Shown here piece after piece: positions 5,314-11,419 of a stretch of 11,419 bases of DNA. Position numbers and translations under genes: made by a program. The notes beneath the pieces were generated by a model. That model made no database searches, was not told where the DNA came from, and saw only the letters and a program-made list of their open reading frames with translations. Location: NCBI GenBank assembly GCA_002791035.1, contig PFWG01000030.1, positions 1 to 11,419 of the forward strand. The letters run 5' to 3'. This DNA comes from Candidatus Portnoybacteria bacterium CG_4_9_14_3_um_filter_43_11. GTDB taxonomy: Bacteria > Patescibacteriota > Minisyncoccia > Portnoybacterales > UBA2143. How positions within the stretch are numbered: the stretch's first letter is position 1; each line of letters starts with the position of its first letter.

Positions 5314-6663
5314 TTAGAATTCCTTAAGCCAATTTTTTTCTATAACGCTTTCTTCGGTTCGTTCTTGGCCGTCTTTGTCTTTGACAATTATCTTAATCGG
5401 TATTTGATTGACACCCGCCTGTTTCTCAATTAAAAGCCGATAAATGTCTCCTTGTTTTATTTTTTCCGGCAGGAAATAGTCATATTCAATCGTCTTTTGG
5501 CTATTTACCGGAACTATCGTCCAACCGCCAAAAACAGTTTTGCCGAATTCTTCCGCAAACTGCGCTTCTGAATCGGTTCCTCGCGCTTGCGACAGCCAGC
5601 TTCCGTTAGGAACATAAACCCTCAAAAAAAACCGGTAATCATCGCTAAACCAATCTTTCTGTTCGCCCTGGTGAGTATAAGTAATCTTTAACTTCGCTTC
5701 CGGTTTTTCCCGGCTCAAATCAACCGAATACTCTATCTCTCTCTTGATGAAAGCATTGCTTTTTTTACCGCCTAAATTGGCTTCGTTTATCATCAAATAA
5801 TCTCCCGGCCAGCCCAAATCAATCTTTCCATCCCATTTTAAACCAGATATTGCTTTCTGGATTTCGCTGTTTTTGAAAAATAAAAGGATATTCTTTTTGT
5901 TCAGTTCTTGAAAGACAAAATTTCGCAACTTTTTATCCTGCCAAAAGTTGCCGCTGGCCAATTGATTGGCCAGCGCCTTGACCAGGGTTTTAAAGACCAA
6001 TTTTCTTTCTCCGGGGTCTATTCCTCTGGCGACATATCTTTTTTCCACTTCATATTCCAGCTGGTACAAAACGTTTTCGGCGTTAAATTCCTCATTGAAC
6101 TGCTCTAAATAAATCGGACCGGTCAGATTCAAAACACCGGGTAAAACGGAAGCGTTAATGGCGATAATGCCGTCAAAGTTTTCCTGTCCGCCCTGAAGCT
6201 TATAAAAATACCCTGCCTGCGCCGCCGCCGACGGGAAATCAGGCGACCAGTTGCTGTCTCTCATCTGCCAGTTGTCAACTTTTAAATACTCCTTAATCGG
6301 CCGGGGCGGTTCAGTTTTAACTTTGCCGAATCCGTCGAAAATATTGGTATCGTGGATTTCAAACGATTTAATCTCCCCGTTTTCAATTTTCGCTATGCCA
6401 AAATTTCCCAGATAACCGCCGGTCGGCCTCAATTCCAGATTATTGTAAAAAAGAAAAAGATAGGTTTTTTCCCGGCCGAAACCGGTCAATTCCGGAACAA
6501 ACCGCAAAAAAGAAAGCCGATCTAATCCCTTGCCGATGCCGGCGATATTGGCTCGAAGGAAAACCTTTTCCGCCCAATCGTTTCGCCAAAACAAATATCC
6601 GCCGGCTAAAAGCAGGATTAGAGAAACTATGGCGATAATTTTAATTACGCTTGATTCCTTCAT
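5314..6663 (-). CDS. DUF4012-family membrane-anchored envelope protein
   Basis: A 449-residue protein with one N-terminal membrane helix at about residues 8-26 preceded by few charges, so most of it should face the outside. The signature segments of DUF4012 are clear: FYNNLELRPTGGYLGNFG (72-89) and NWQMRDSNWSPDFPSAAAQA (131-150). The rest is a mixed fold ending in a beta-rich domain. DUF4012 proteins are widespread in Actinobacteria and Patescibacteria, often among polysaccharide genes, and their role is not known to me. Its start overlaps the end of the upstream glycosyltransferase by 23 nt and has no Shine-Dalgarno site, so translation is likely coupled. The context suggests cell-surface glycan assembly or attachment. 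Confidence 0.93.
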   Translation of the reverse strand: MKESSVIKIIAIVSLILLLAGGYLFWRNDWAEKVFLRANIAGIGKGLDRLSFLRFVPELTGFGREKTYLFLFYNNLELRPTGGYLGNFGIAKIENGEIKSFEIHDTNIFDGFGKVKTEPPRPIKEYLKVDNWQMRDSNWSPDFPSAAAQAGYFYKLQGGQENFDGIIAINASVLPGVLNLTGPIYLEQFNEEFNAENVLYQLEYEVEKRYVARGIDPGERKLVFKTLVKALANQLASGNFWQDKKLRNFVFQELNKKNILLFFKNSEIQKAISGLKWDGKIDLGWPGDYLMINEANLGGKKSNAFIKREIEYSVDLSREKPEAKLKITYTHQGEQKDWFSDDYRFFLRVYVPNGSWLSQARGTDSEAQFAEEFGKTVFGGWTIVPVNSQKTIEYDYFLPEKIKQGDIYRLLIEKQAGVNQIPIKIIVKDKDGQERTEESVIEKNWLKEF

Positions 6664-7873
6664 AAATTTTAATTAATTTTTGGTAGTGTTTGTCCGGATT
6701 ATACTTTCTTAAAACTTCTTTCTGGGCAAAAACTCCGAGTTCTTTCATTCGCGAAAGATTATTGATGGCGTAAACAATCTTTTCTTTCAGGTCGCCTTTA
6801 TCGCCCGGCTTAAACAATATTCCGGTTTTCCCGTCCTTAATTAATTCGGGCAGACCGCCGATTTTAGCCGCTATCACCGGTCGGGCCAGACAAAAACTTT
6901 CTAAAACGGCGTAAGGAAAGTTCTCCGGCCAAAGCGACGGGACAACCACCAGATTCGCGCCGGCGATTGTTTTCTTCATTTCCCGGCTGTTCTGACGCCC
7001 TAAAATCTCTATTTCTTCCCGTCCGGAAACCATCTTTTTTAGGCGCTCTTCTTCTGGTCCTTCGCCGACAATCTTCAGTTTCCAATAAGGAAAATTTTTA
7101 AATATTTCAGAAAATGACTCTACGAGCAAATTCACGCCCTTTTCTTGGTTTAAGCGCCCAAAATAAAGTATATAGTTTTTCTCGCTTCGGCCGGCCACAA
7201 CTTCTTTTTCTTTAAAGATAAAATTCGGCAAGGTAAAAATCTTTTCTTTCGGGATTCCCCATTCAACCGCTTTTCTCCTGAGATACGAACTGGGAGAAAG
7301 AAAAACATCTATTTTTTGGCTGACTTTTAAAAATTTTTGCCATTCGCCCTCAAGACAGCCAGCCAAACTTTTAAAATATGAATTTTTAACGCATTTTTTA
7401 ATCAGACAGGAATAATAGTTTTTTTTCTTTAAACAGGCAAAGCAGGTTTCCCCGTTAGTAAAAAAAGTGTAATTCGGGCAGAAAAACTTGTAATCATGCA
7501 AAGTCATCGCTACCGGAATATCGTGTTTCTTTAAAACAGAAATAACCGAAGGCGAAAGATGGGTAAAAATATTGTGAACATGCGCGATATCCGGCTGATG
7601 CTTTTGAATTACCTTTTCCAGTTTTTTCCCGGCATCCCTGTTCCAAATAATTTTCCAGCCTTTGGCTATCTCTTTAAAAAAACCTTCATTCTTTGAGAAA
7701 TCAATAAACTGGGCGAAATCATTCTGTTCTGGGTAAGGGAAATTATTATCGTGCCGGACGCTCCATGGGATAACCTGATGGCCTTTTCCCGCCAAGAGCT
7801 CGGATAAATCAAAAAAATATCGTTCTACTCCTCCTTTGATAAAAAAGAATTTATTAATCTGGAGTATTTTCAT
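6641..7873 (-). CDS. GT4-family glycosyltransferase with a cysteine cluster
   Basis: A 410-residue GT-B glycosyltransferase. The N-terminal acceptor domain opens with MKILQINKFFFIKGGVERY, and HVHNIFTH near 98-105 is characteristic. The donor domain has LYFGRLNQEKGVNLLVESF at 236-254, IVGEGPEEE at 268-276 and the E-x7-E motif at E317 and E325 (PENFPYAVLE). Between the halves lie five cysteines, C132, C144, C147, C156 and C161. In my recollection GT4 proteins of this subtype often have such a cluster, which could bind a metal. It starts 5 nt after the stop of the radical SAM gene and overlaps the DUF4012 gene by 23 nt. The substrate is not evident. Confidence 0.94.
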   Translation of the reverse strand: MKILQINKFFFIKGGVERYFFDLSELLAGKGHQVIPWSVRHDNNFPYPEQNDFAQFIDFSKNEGFFKEIAKGWKIIWNRDAGKKLEKVIQKHQPDIAHVHNIFTHLSPSVISVLKKHDIPVAMTLHDYKFFCPNYTFFTNGETCFACLKKKNYYSCLIKKCVKNSYFKSLAGCLEGEWQKFLKVSQKIDVFLSPSSYLRRKAVEWGIPKEKIFTLPNFIFKEKEVVAGRSEKNYILYFGRLNQEKGVNLLVESFSEIFKNFPYWKLKIVGEGPEEERLKKMVSGREEIEILGRQNSREMKKTIAGANLVVVPSLWPENFPYAVLESFCLARPVIAAKIGGLPELIKDGKTGILFKPGDKGDLKEKIVYAINNLSRMKELGVFAQKEVLRKYNPDKHYQKLIKIYEGIKRN

Positions 7874-7878
7874 AGCCG

Positions 7879-8925
7879 CTAATTCGTCTTACGAACCATC
7901 GTCTCAAGCTTGCGAAAATTATGTTTGCCTGCTCTTAAAAAAGAAAATTTTCTCATCAAAATCCAACCAACGACTTTTTTCCAATTTTTTTTCATCGCTT
8001 GTCTGGCGGTGCAAATCATCCAATTGGACGGTCCGACTTCCGCTTCCGTCCGTTGGGCGGTTTCTTTTGAAAAAGACGCCCAATCGGCGATACTTTGAAG
8101 ATTGCCCAATTTTAAATCCCAGACGTTGGAAGGGTAAAGATCGCCTAACGGGTCAATGAAGACCGCGTCTTTACCGGAATAATCGGGTAGAATTCTCCGG
8201 TTATTCTTCAAAAACTGGATCATTCCATAGGCAAAATACGCTCTCAGCCACCTCTTGATTGAAAACTCATTCAGCTCCTGGTTAACCAGCCAAGAAATTT
8301 CCCTCCTTATTTTGTTTGATTCCGAGATAAAATTGTTCGTCTTTTTAAAATAGTGGGGAGAATTATGCAGGACGGAAAAAGTAAACTCCGTTCCTATTTC
8401 TTTGCTCAAGCGATATGTCTTTTTCAGTTGTTTGAAATTGCTGTCCGACAGGTTAAAAGCGATTTTAATATCTCTTATTCCCAATTCCTTTGACAGGCGG
8501 ATTGTCTCCAGAGCCAAGCTGAATCCGCCCGGAAATCCCCTTAGCTCTTCATGGGCTCGGCCAAATCCGTCCAAAGAGACCGCCAATCCGATATCTCTTT
8601 TTAGGCGCAGAATCTCCTGCAGCCGTTTTTTGATTAATGACGGAGAAAAACCATTGGTGGAAATAATAATTTTCGCCTTTGGGCATTGCCGGACGATTAC
8701 CCCGATAACTTCAGTAATATCCTCTCTTAAAAACGGCTCCCCGCCGGTAATATTGATATTTCTGGCATTTCGTGGTAAATTCTTATAACCTATCGGTTGA
8801 AGCGAAGAGAGATCTTTTTCTTTCCAGATATCGCAAAATTTACAACGGCCGTTGCACTGATAGGTAACGGCTAAAACAATGTCTTTTATTGTATTTTCAT
8901 TTTGACGGTTATTTTTTGCCCACAT
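7879..8925 (-). CDS. Radical SAM protein in an envelope polysaccharide operon
   Basis: A 348-residue radical SAM enzyme, first gene of the operon. The cluster motif is CNGRCKFC (C24, C28, C31), followed by NITGGEPF at 58-65, IISTNGF near 88 and AVSLDG near 114. The C-terminal part has FIDPLGDLYPSNVWDLKLGNL, which looks like the start of a SPASM/twitch segment. However, only one cysteine (in NWMICTARQ) follows, so a full set of auxiliary cluster ligands is missing. It is unrelated in detail to the maturase at 1128-2225. Its substrate is unknown; a role in modifying a glycan, lipid or small peptide of the envelope pathway is a guess from context. The ATG at 8925 has no Shine-Dalgarno site and lies only about 18 nt after the predicted transcription start. 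Confidence 0.9.
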   Translation of the reverse strand: MWAKNNRQNENTIKDIVLAVTYQCNGRCKFCDIWKEKDLSSLQPIGYKNLPRNARNINITGGEPFLREDITEVIGVIVRQCPKAKIIISTNGFSPSLIKKRLQEILRLKRDIGLAVSLDGFGRAHEELRGFPGGFSLALETIRLSKELGIRDIKIAFNLSDSNFKQLKKTYRLSKEIGTEFTFSVLHNSPHYFKKTNNFISESNKIRREISWLVNQELNEFSIKRWLRAYFAYGMIQFLKNNRRILPDYSGKDAVFIDPLGDLYPSNVWDLKLGNLQSIADWASFSKETAQRTEAEVGPSNWMICTARQAMKKNWKKVVGWILMRKFSFLRAGKHNFRKLETMVRKTN

Positions 8926-8949
8926 TTCGTTAGTTCGTTTTATTGGGCT

Positions 8950-8978
8950 ATTCTACTAGTAAATATGGAAAAAGTCAA
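8950..8978 (-). promoter_or_regulatory. Promoter of the long minus-strand operon
   Basis: On the minus strand TTGACT (8978-8973), a 17-nt spacer and TAGAAT (8955-8950). Both boxes match 5 of 6 consensus bases with ideal spacing. Transcription would start near 8943, giving a short leader of about 18 nt before the ATG at 8925. The -35 box lies within codons 3-5 of the divergent gene at 8965-10227, so the two genes share a very compact control region. For the plus strand only a poor match is seen (TTGCCC at 8916, TTTATT at 8939). Confidence 0.8.
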
Positions 8979-10227
8979 TAGAAAATTAACTAAAAAATTG
9001 TTTTATTTTCTTGCTTTTTTAGCCGCGATCAGGCCGTCTTTTGATATTTTCAGCCAATACGAGTTCCGAATCTGGCCTGACTTGCCGGCGATAAACATCA
9101 ATACCGTCCTGGGCGGTTTGGTTTTTCTTGTTGGAATCGTTTTTGTCATTAAAAATTTAAGACAGATTTCAAAAAATCCGCTGGTTTATCCCATTCTGCT
9201 TTTTCTCGGACTGTCCTTTTTGAGTATTTTCTATTCCATCGGCGCTTTGGAAAGCGCCAAAGAATTTATCCGGATAAGCAGTATTTTTCTGCTTTACTTT
9301 ATCTTCTACAGATTAATCCAAGATGAAAAAGATTTTAATTTCCTGGTCAAAGCCATTTTTATCAGCTACCTTATCCCCGCTTTTTTCGCGATTTTCCAAT
9401 TCTTTTTCCAGCGCGGACTGCCGGACGATTTTGGCGGATTTAACCGCATTTATGGCACTTTCGCTCATCCTAATCCCTTTGCTTTTTACACTTTCTTTAT
9501 TTTGGCGATTGCTTTTTCTTTTTTATTAGTCAAAAAAGAAGAAACCAAGTCCTGGCTTAAAGACAACCCGTATCTTTGGGCGGTATTCGCCTTAGCCCTC
9601 TTTCTCTTGGCCACCTATACCCGCACCGCGCTGGCGAGTTTTTTCATCTTTATTGTTATTTTTGGCCTTTTCAAATACAAGAGAGTTCTTTTGGCCGCCG
9701 TCGGGTTTTTTATCCTGGGCTATCTGTTCTCCGATGTTTTGCGCCAAAGAATCTGGGAATTGGCCGCTTTTGACCCTTACGGTTCGGTGGTCTGGCGATT
9801 GCACCTTTGGAAAGATATGATCCCAGTCGCTCTTTGGCGCCCTTGGTTTGGCTCTGGGCTCAATACCTTTGAAAAATTGACTGAGTTTTACCGCGGTTTC
9901 AAACTGGGCAGCTTGGAAGCCCATAATGATTTTTTAAAAACATTCGTTGAGAACGGTCTTATCGGCCTGGCCGCTTATTTTCTGTTGATATTTGGGACGA
10001 TTTCCCGGCTGGTTAAAATATTTAAAAAAGCGCCGGCTAACAGAAAAATACTGGCTCTTGGAATACTATCCGTTTTTACGGTTCTATTCATCATCAGTTT
10101 TTTTGACAATGTTTTGCGCGTTACCGCTCTTCAGTGGAATCTCTGGCTCCTTATCGCCGCTTGGCTGAAAATTAACTTGCCCGGCACCGGCCTGTCTTCT
10201 ACTCCGTCAGCCAACGGCAAAAAATAG
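8965..10227 (+). CDS. O-antigen ligase/polymerase-like membrane protein (Wzy_C family)
   Basis: A 420-residue integral membrane protein with roughly ten or more hydrophobic segments spread from residue 12 to 400. Family marks are FNRIYGTFAHPNPFAFY near 158-174, YTRTALASF near 219, the long extracytoplasmic loop, and GSGLNTF followed by AHNDFLKTFVENGLIGL near 320-340, which holds the conserved His region of Wzy_C proteins. These enzymes polymerise or ligate lipid-linked oligosaccharides on the outer face of the membrane, or attach glycans to proteins; which one cannot be told here. I place the start at ATG 8965; a longer frame from a TTG at 8902 would run through the divergent promoter. There is no strong Shine-Dalgarno site. 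It is transcribed away from the glycosyltransferase operon, with which it probably cooperates. Confidence 0.92.
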   Translation: MEKVNRKLTKKLFYFLAFLAAIRPSFDIFSQYEFRIWPDLPAININTVLGGLVFLVGIVFVIKNLRQISKNPLVYPILLFLGLSFLSIFYSIGALESAKEFIRISSIFLLYFIFYRLIQDEKDFNFLVKAIFISYLIPAFFAIFQFFFQRGLPDDFGGFNRIYGTFAHPNPFAFYTFFILAIAFSFLLVKKEETKSWLKDNPYLWAVFALALFLLATYTRTALASFFIFIVIFGLFKYKRVLLAAVGFFILGYLFSDVLRQRIWELAAFDPYGSVVWRLHLWKDMIPVALWRPWFGSGLNTFEKLTEFYRGFKLGSLEAHNDFLKTFVENGLIGLAAYFLLIFGTISRLVKIFKKAPANRKILALGILSVFTVLFIISFFDNVLRVTALQWNLWLLIAAWLKINLPGTGLSSTPSANGKK

Positions 10228-10263
10228 AAGAACCCCGCGTTTTGCGCAGGGTTCTTTGTTTTT
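10228..10263 (+). terminator. Rho-independent terminator after the ligase gene
   Basis: AAGAACCC (10228-10235) pairs with GGGTTCTT (10249-10256). One C-A mismatch follows, then an inner GCG/CGC helix and a TTTTG loop; the T-rich tail TGTTTTT follows the stem. It starts directly after the TAG stop of the upstream gene. Confidence 0.9.
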
Positions 10264-10281
10264 ATATCAACCATTATTTTG

Positions 10282-10441
10282 TGGGTTGCGAAATGCATTC
10301 CCAGCGGTGGCAAGATGCCTTCCGCTATAGAGGTGGCAATACGCCTTCCTCTTTAAAATAATGACTGGAGAAAGAACTTTGGCCTAATTCAATGGCAAAT
10401 GCCTTTTGAATCAGACAAACAGATAGCAATGCCCTCTGTCT
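10282..10441. repeat. Array of about five hairpins with shared core and variable stems
   Basis: Each unit has an outer stem of 4-6 bp, then T, a GGC/GCC-type inner helix closing a small loop that usually starts with AA, then TT (one C in the last unit), then the closing arm. Units: TGGG/CCCA (10282-10303), AGCGG/CCGCT (10303-10326), AGAGG/CCTCT (10329-10352), ATTCAA/TTGAAT (10387-10411), and ACAGA/TCTGT (10419-10439, with an alternative AGACA/TGTCT pairing at 10413-10441). The outer stems differ in sequence but all stay complementary, and the 1-by-2 internal loop is kept. Units 2 and 3 share most of the core (GGTGGCAA, GCCTTCC). The array fills the space between the terminator of the ligase gene and the convergent lipoprotein gene. 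I do not recognise a known RNA family or attC/CRISPR repeat. Function unknown. Confidence 0.7.
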
Positions 10442-10452
10442 TTAAAAAAGAG

Positions 10453-11115
10453 CTAAAGTTCAGGATGTTTGCCTTGGACAAGTTTTCCTTTGCCCAAGGA
10501 CTTTAATGGAACTGTCGGTTTGTTTGGATACATCGCCAAGCCGATAATAAGGGTCTCTAAATCGGCCTTTTCTCCACTGATGGTTTTGTATCCGCCCACC
10601 AGAGCCGTCTTATACGAGACCCATGGGTCGTTTGGGTCAAGAACCAAATGACCGGCTGCCCCGTCGTAGGCGATGCCAATCCCCCAGTTATGCTCTATAA
10701 CCGGGACTCCAGCTCTTTGAGCATAATTGGGAATATCATAGGAAACCCAGCCATTTTTGATCTTTACCAGAACAAAATACGGGTCTTTGCCGGCGGCGTC
10801 CAATATGCCAGACGCTATTTTGACTTCGGTAGCGGTTTTCAGGCCCTCTCCCTTGGTATCGCCGGTTCCAGCTGGGGTTATCCGGGGATTTGTGATTGTC
10901 ACATAAACCCGGTCACTCCTGTCCTCAACCCTGATTCTGGTAATATCGCCGCCCAGATCGGCTGACGTCGGAACAGAAGAAATCGGTCGCGACATTTCTT
11001 CTTTGATTTGGACTTTGCCTCTGGCTGCCGGCGGAACCGATACTGGTTCTGTCGTCGCGCACCCAACTGCCAGAAGCGCTATTGCCAACAAATGCAACCA
11101 GCGTAACTTTTTCAT
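10453..11115 (-). CDS. Lipoprotein of unknown function
   Basis: A 220-residue protein with a typical lipoprotein signal: MKKLRW, a hydrophobic core (LHLLAIALL) and lipobox AVGC with the lipidated Cys at residue 19, followed by ATTEP. The mature part has no transmembrane segment and alternates short beta-prone stretches. It contains RVEDRSDRVYVTITNPRI, a VLVKIKNGWVSYDI segment and a WGIGIAYDGAAGHLVLDPNDPW segment. I do not recognise the family. The start is well set: AAGGAGGG lies 5 nt before the ATG at 11115, and the ATG overlaps the stop of the upstream gene by 4 nt (ATGA), so the two are translated together. The stop is followed after about 11 nt by the hairpin array; no T-tract terminator is seen. 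Confidence 0.9.
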   Translation of the reverse strand: MKKLRWLHLLAIALLAVGCATTEPVSVPPAARGKVQIKEEMSRPISSVPTSADLGGDITRIRVEDRSDRVYVTITNPRITPAGTGDTKGEGLKTATEVKIASGILDAAGKDPYFVLVKIKNGWVSYDIPNYAQRAGVPVIEHNWGIGIAYDGAAGHLVLDPNDPWVSYKTALVGGYKTISGEKADLETLIIGLAMYPNKPTVPLKSLGKGKLVQGKHPEL

Positions 11116-11419
11116 CTTAACCCTCCTTCTAATAGTTCCAAGATTTCTTTTTCTTTCTCTTTCTGGTCCACCGGACCGAAATCTTGGTCTACTTTTTTGT
11201 AGCCGAAAATGGAGTGGTAAAGATTATATAAATTCGCTTCCCAGTACCATCCCCAATTATCGGCCTGGTTGTTGTTCCAAGCGGTATAGCCAGGACCGAT
11301 TTTAAACGACCCGTTAAAGAAATTTAATCCGCCTTTAATCCCGTTTCCCCATCTGGTTTGTTCTTCGTAACAGGTACTCCGAAATTCTCCCCAGACCTGG
11401 ACTGTTTTCTTATCGTTAA
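11112..11419 (-). CDS. 3' end of an aromatic-rich protein of unknown function (partial)
   Basis: The last 101 codons of a gene whose 5' end lies beyond the window. The frame is open from 11417 down to TGA at 11114-11112. The visible part is rich in Trp, Tyr, Asn and Gly (six Trp in 101 residues; for example NWGWYWEANLYNLYH) with alternating polar and aromatic residues, then a charged tail (DQKEKEKEILELLEGGLR). This looks like amphipathic beta-strands of a secreted, surface or barrel-like protein, but no family is recognised. It overlaps the lipoprotein start by 4 nt and carries that gene's ribosome binding site in its last codons, so the two form an operon and may act together in the envelope. 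Confidence 0.75.
   Translation of the reverse strand, partial: NDKKTVQVWGEFRSTCYEEQTRWGNGIKGGLNFFNGSFKIGPGYTAWNNNQADNWGWYWEANLYNLYHSIFGYKKVDQDFGPVDQKEKEKEILELLEGGLR
11121..11128 (-). promoter_or_regulatory. Shine-Dalgarno site of the lipoprotein gene
   Basis: AAGGAGGG on the minus strand, 5 nt before the ATG at 11115 and inside the coding sequence of the upstream partial gene. It decides the lipoprotein start and supports coupled translation. Confidence 0.88.

Noticed and set aside
10282..10441. CRISPR array or integron attC sites
   Set aside because: Units are hairpins with different outer stems, spacing is irregular (0-34 nt), there are no identical repeats with unique spacers, and no cas or integrase genes are near.
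1..11419. Recoded UGA (as in Gracilibacteria and Absconditabacteria)
   Set aside because: TGA ends the glycosyltransferase at 4209 and the partial gene at 11112 at sensible places, and no gene needs TGA read through.

Overview
The window looks like a chromosomal piece of a Patescibacteria (CPR) bacterium, probably Parcubacteria-like. This rests on gene style and is not proven: a compact class A DnaJ, a DUF4012 envelope protein beside GT4 glycosyltransferases, an AT-leaning composition with GC-rich palindromes between genes, weak or absent Shine-Dalgarno sites in the resident operon, and standard stop codons. No rRNA, integrase, transposase or CRISPR array is visible.

Left end (about 136-2352): a complete tRNA-Lys(TTT) gene lies on the minus strand at 2279-2352. 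Its 3' 56 nt, including CCA, are repeated in the same orientation at 136-191 with one mismatch. Between the two copies sits a cassette of about 2.1 kb, all on the minus strand: a radical SAM/SPASM peptide maturase (1128-2225), a 59-residue precursor peptide (933-1112) behind a near-perfect Shine-Dalgarno site, a strong terminator (869-900), and a 187-residue protein that may have an ADP-ribosyltransferase-like fold (269-832). The peptide ends in WNK-G-WSK-YGK-T, three consecutive aromatic-X-Lys triads. That is the substrate pattern of enzymes that make three-residue cyclophanes, and WSK is the triad crosslinked in darobactin. I read this as a small RiPP (triceptide-type) locus inserted at a tRNA gene. 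It is the most interesting system in the window.

Middle (2373-8978): one long minus-strand operon runs from a good promoter at 8950-8978 to a terminator at 2373-2412. In order of transcription it encodes a radical SAM protein, a GT4 glycosyltransferase, a DUF4012 membrane-anchored protein, a second GT4/DUF1972-type glycosyltransferase, a possible 36-residue membrane peptide, DnaJ, and a multi-pass membrane protein. Most junctions are 1-8 nt gaps or overlaps. The genes before dnaJ point to envelope polysaccharide synthesis.

Right end (8965-11419): an O-antigen ligase/polymerase-like membrane protein is transcribed divergently from the operon. It is followed by a terminator and then by a run of about five hairpins that share a core and have different, compensating outer stems (10282-10441). 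Convergent to it are a lipoprotein gene and, overlapping it by 4 nt, the 3' end of an aromatic-rich protein that runs off the window.
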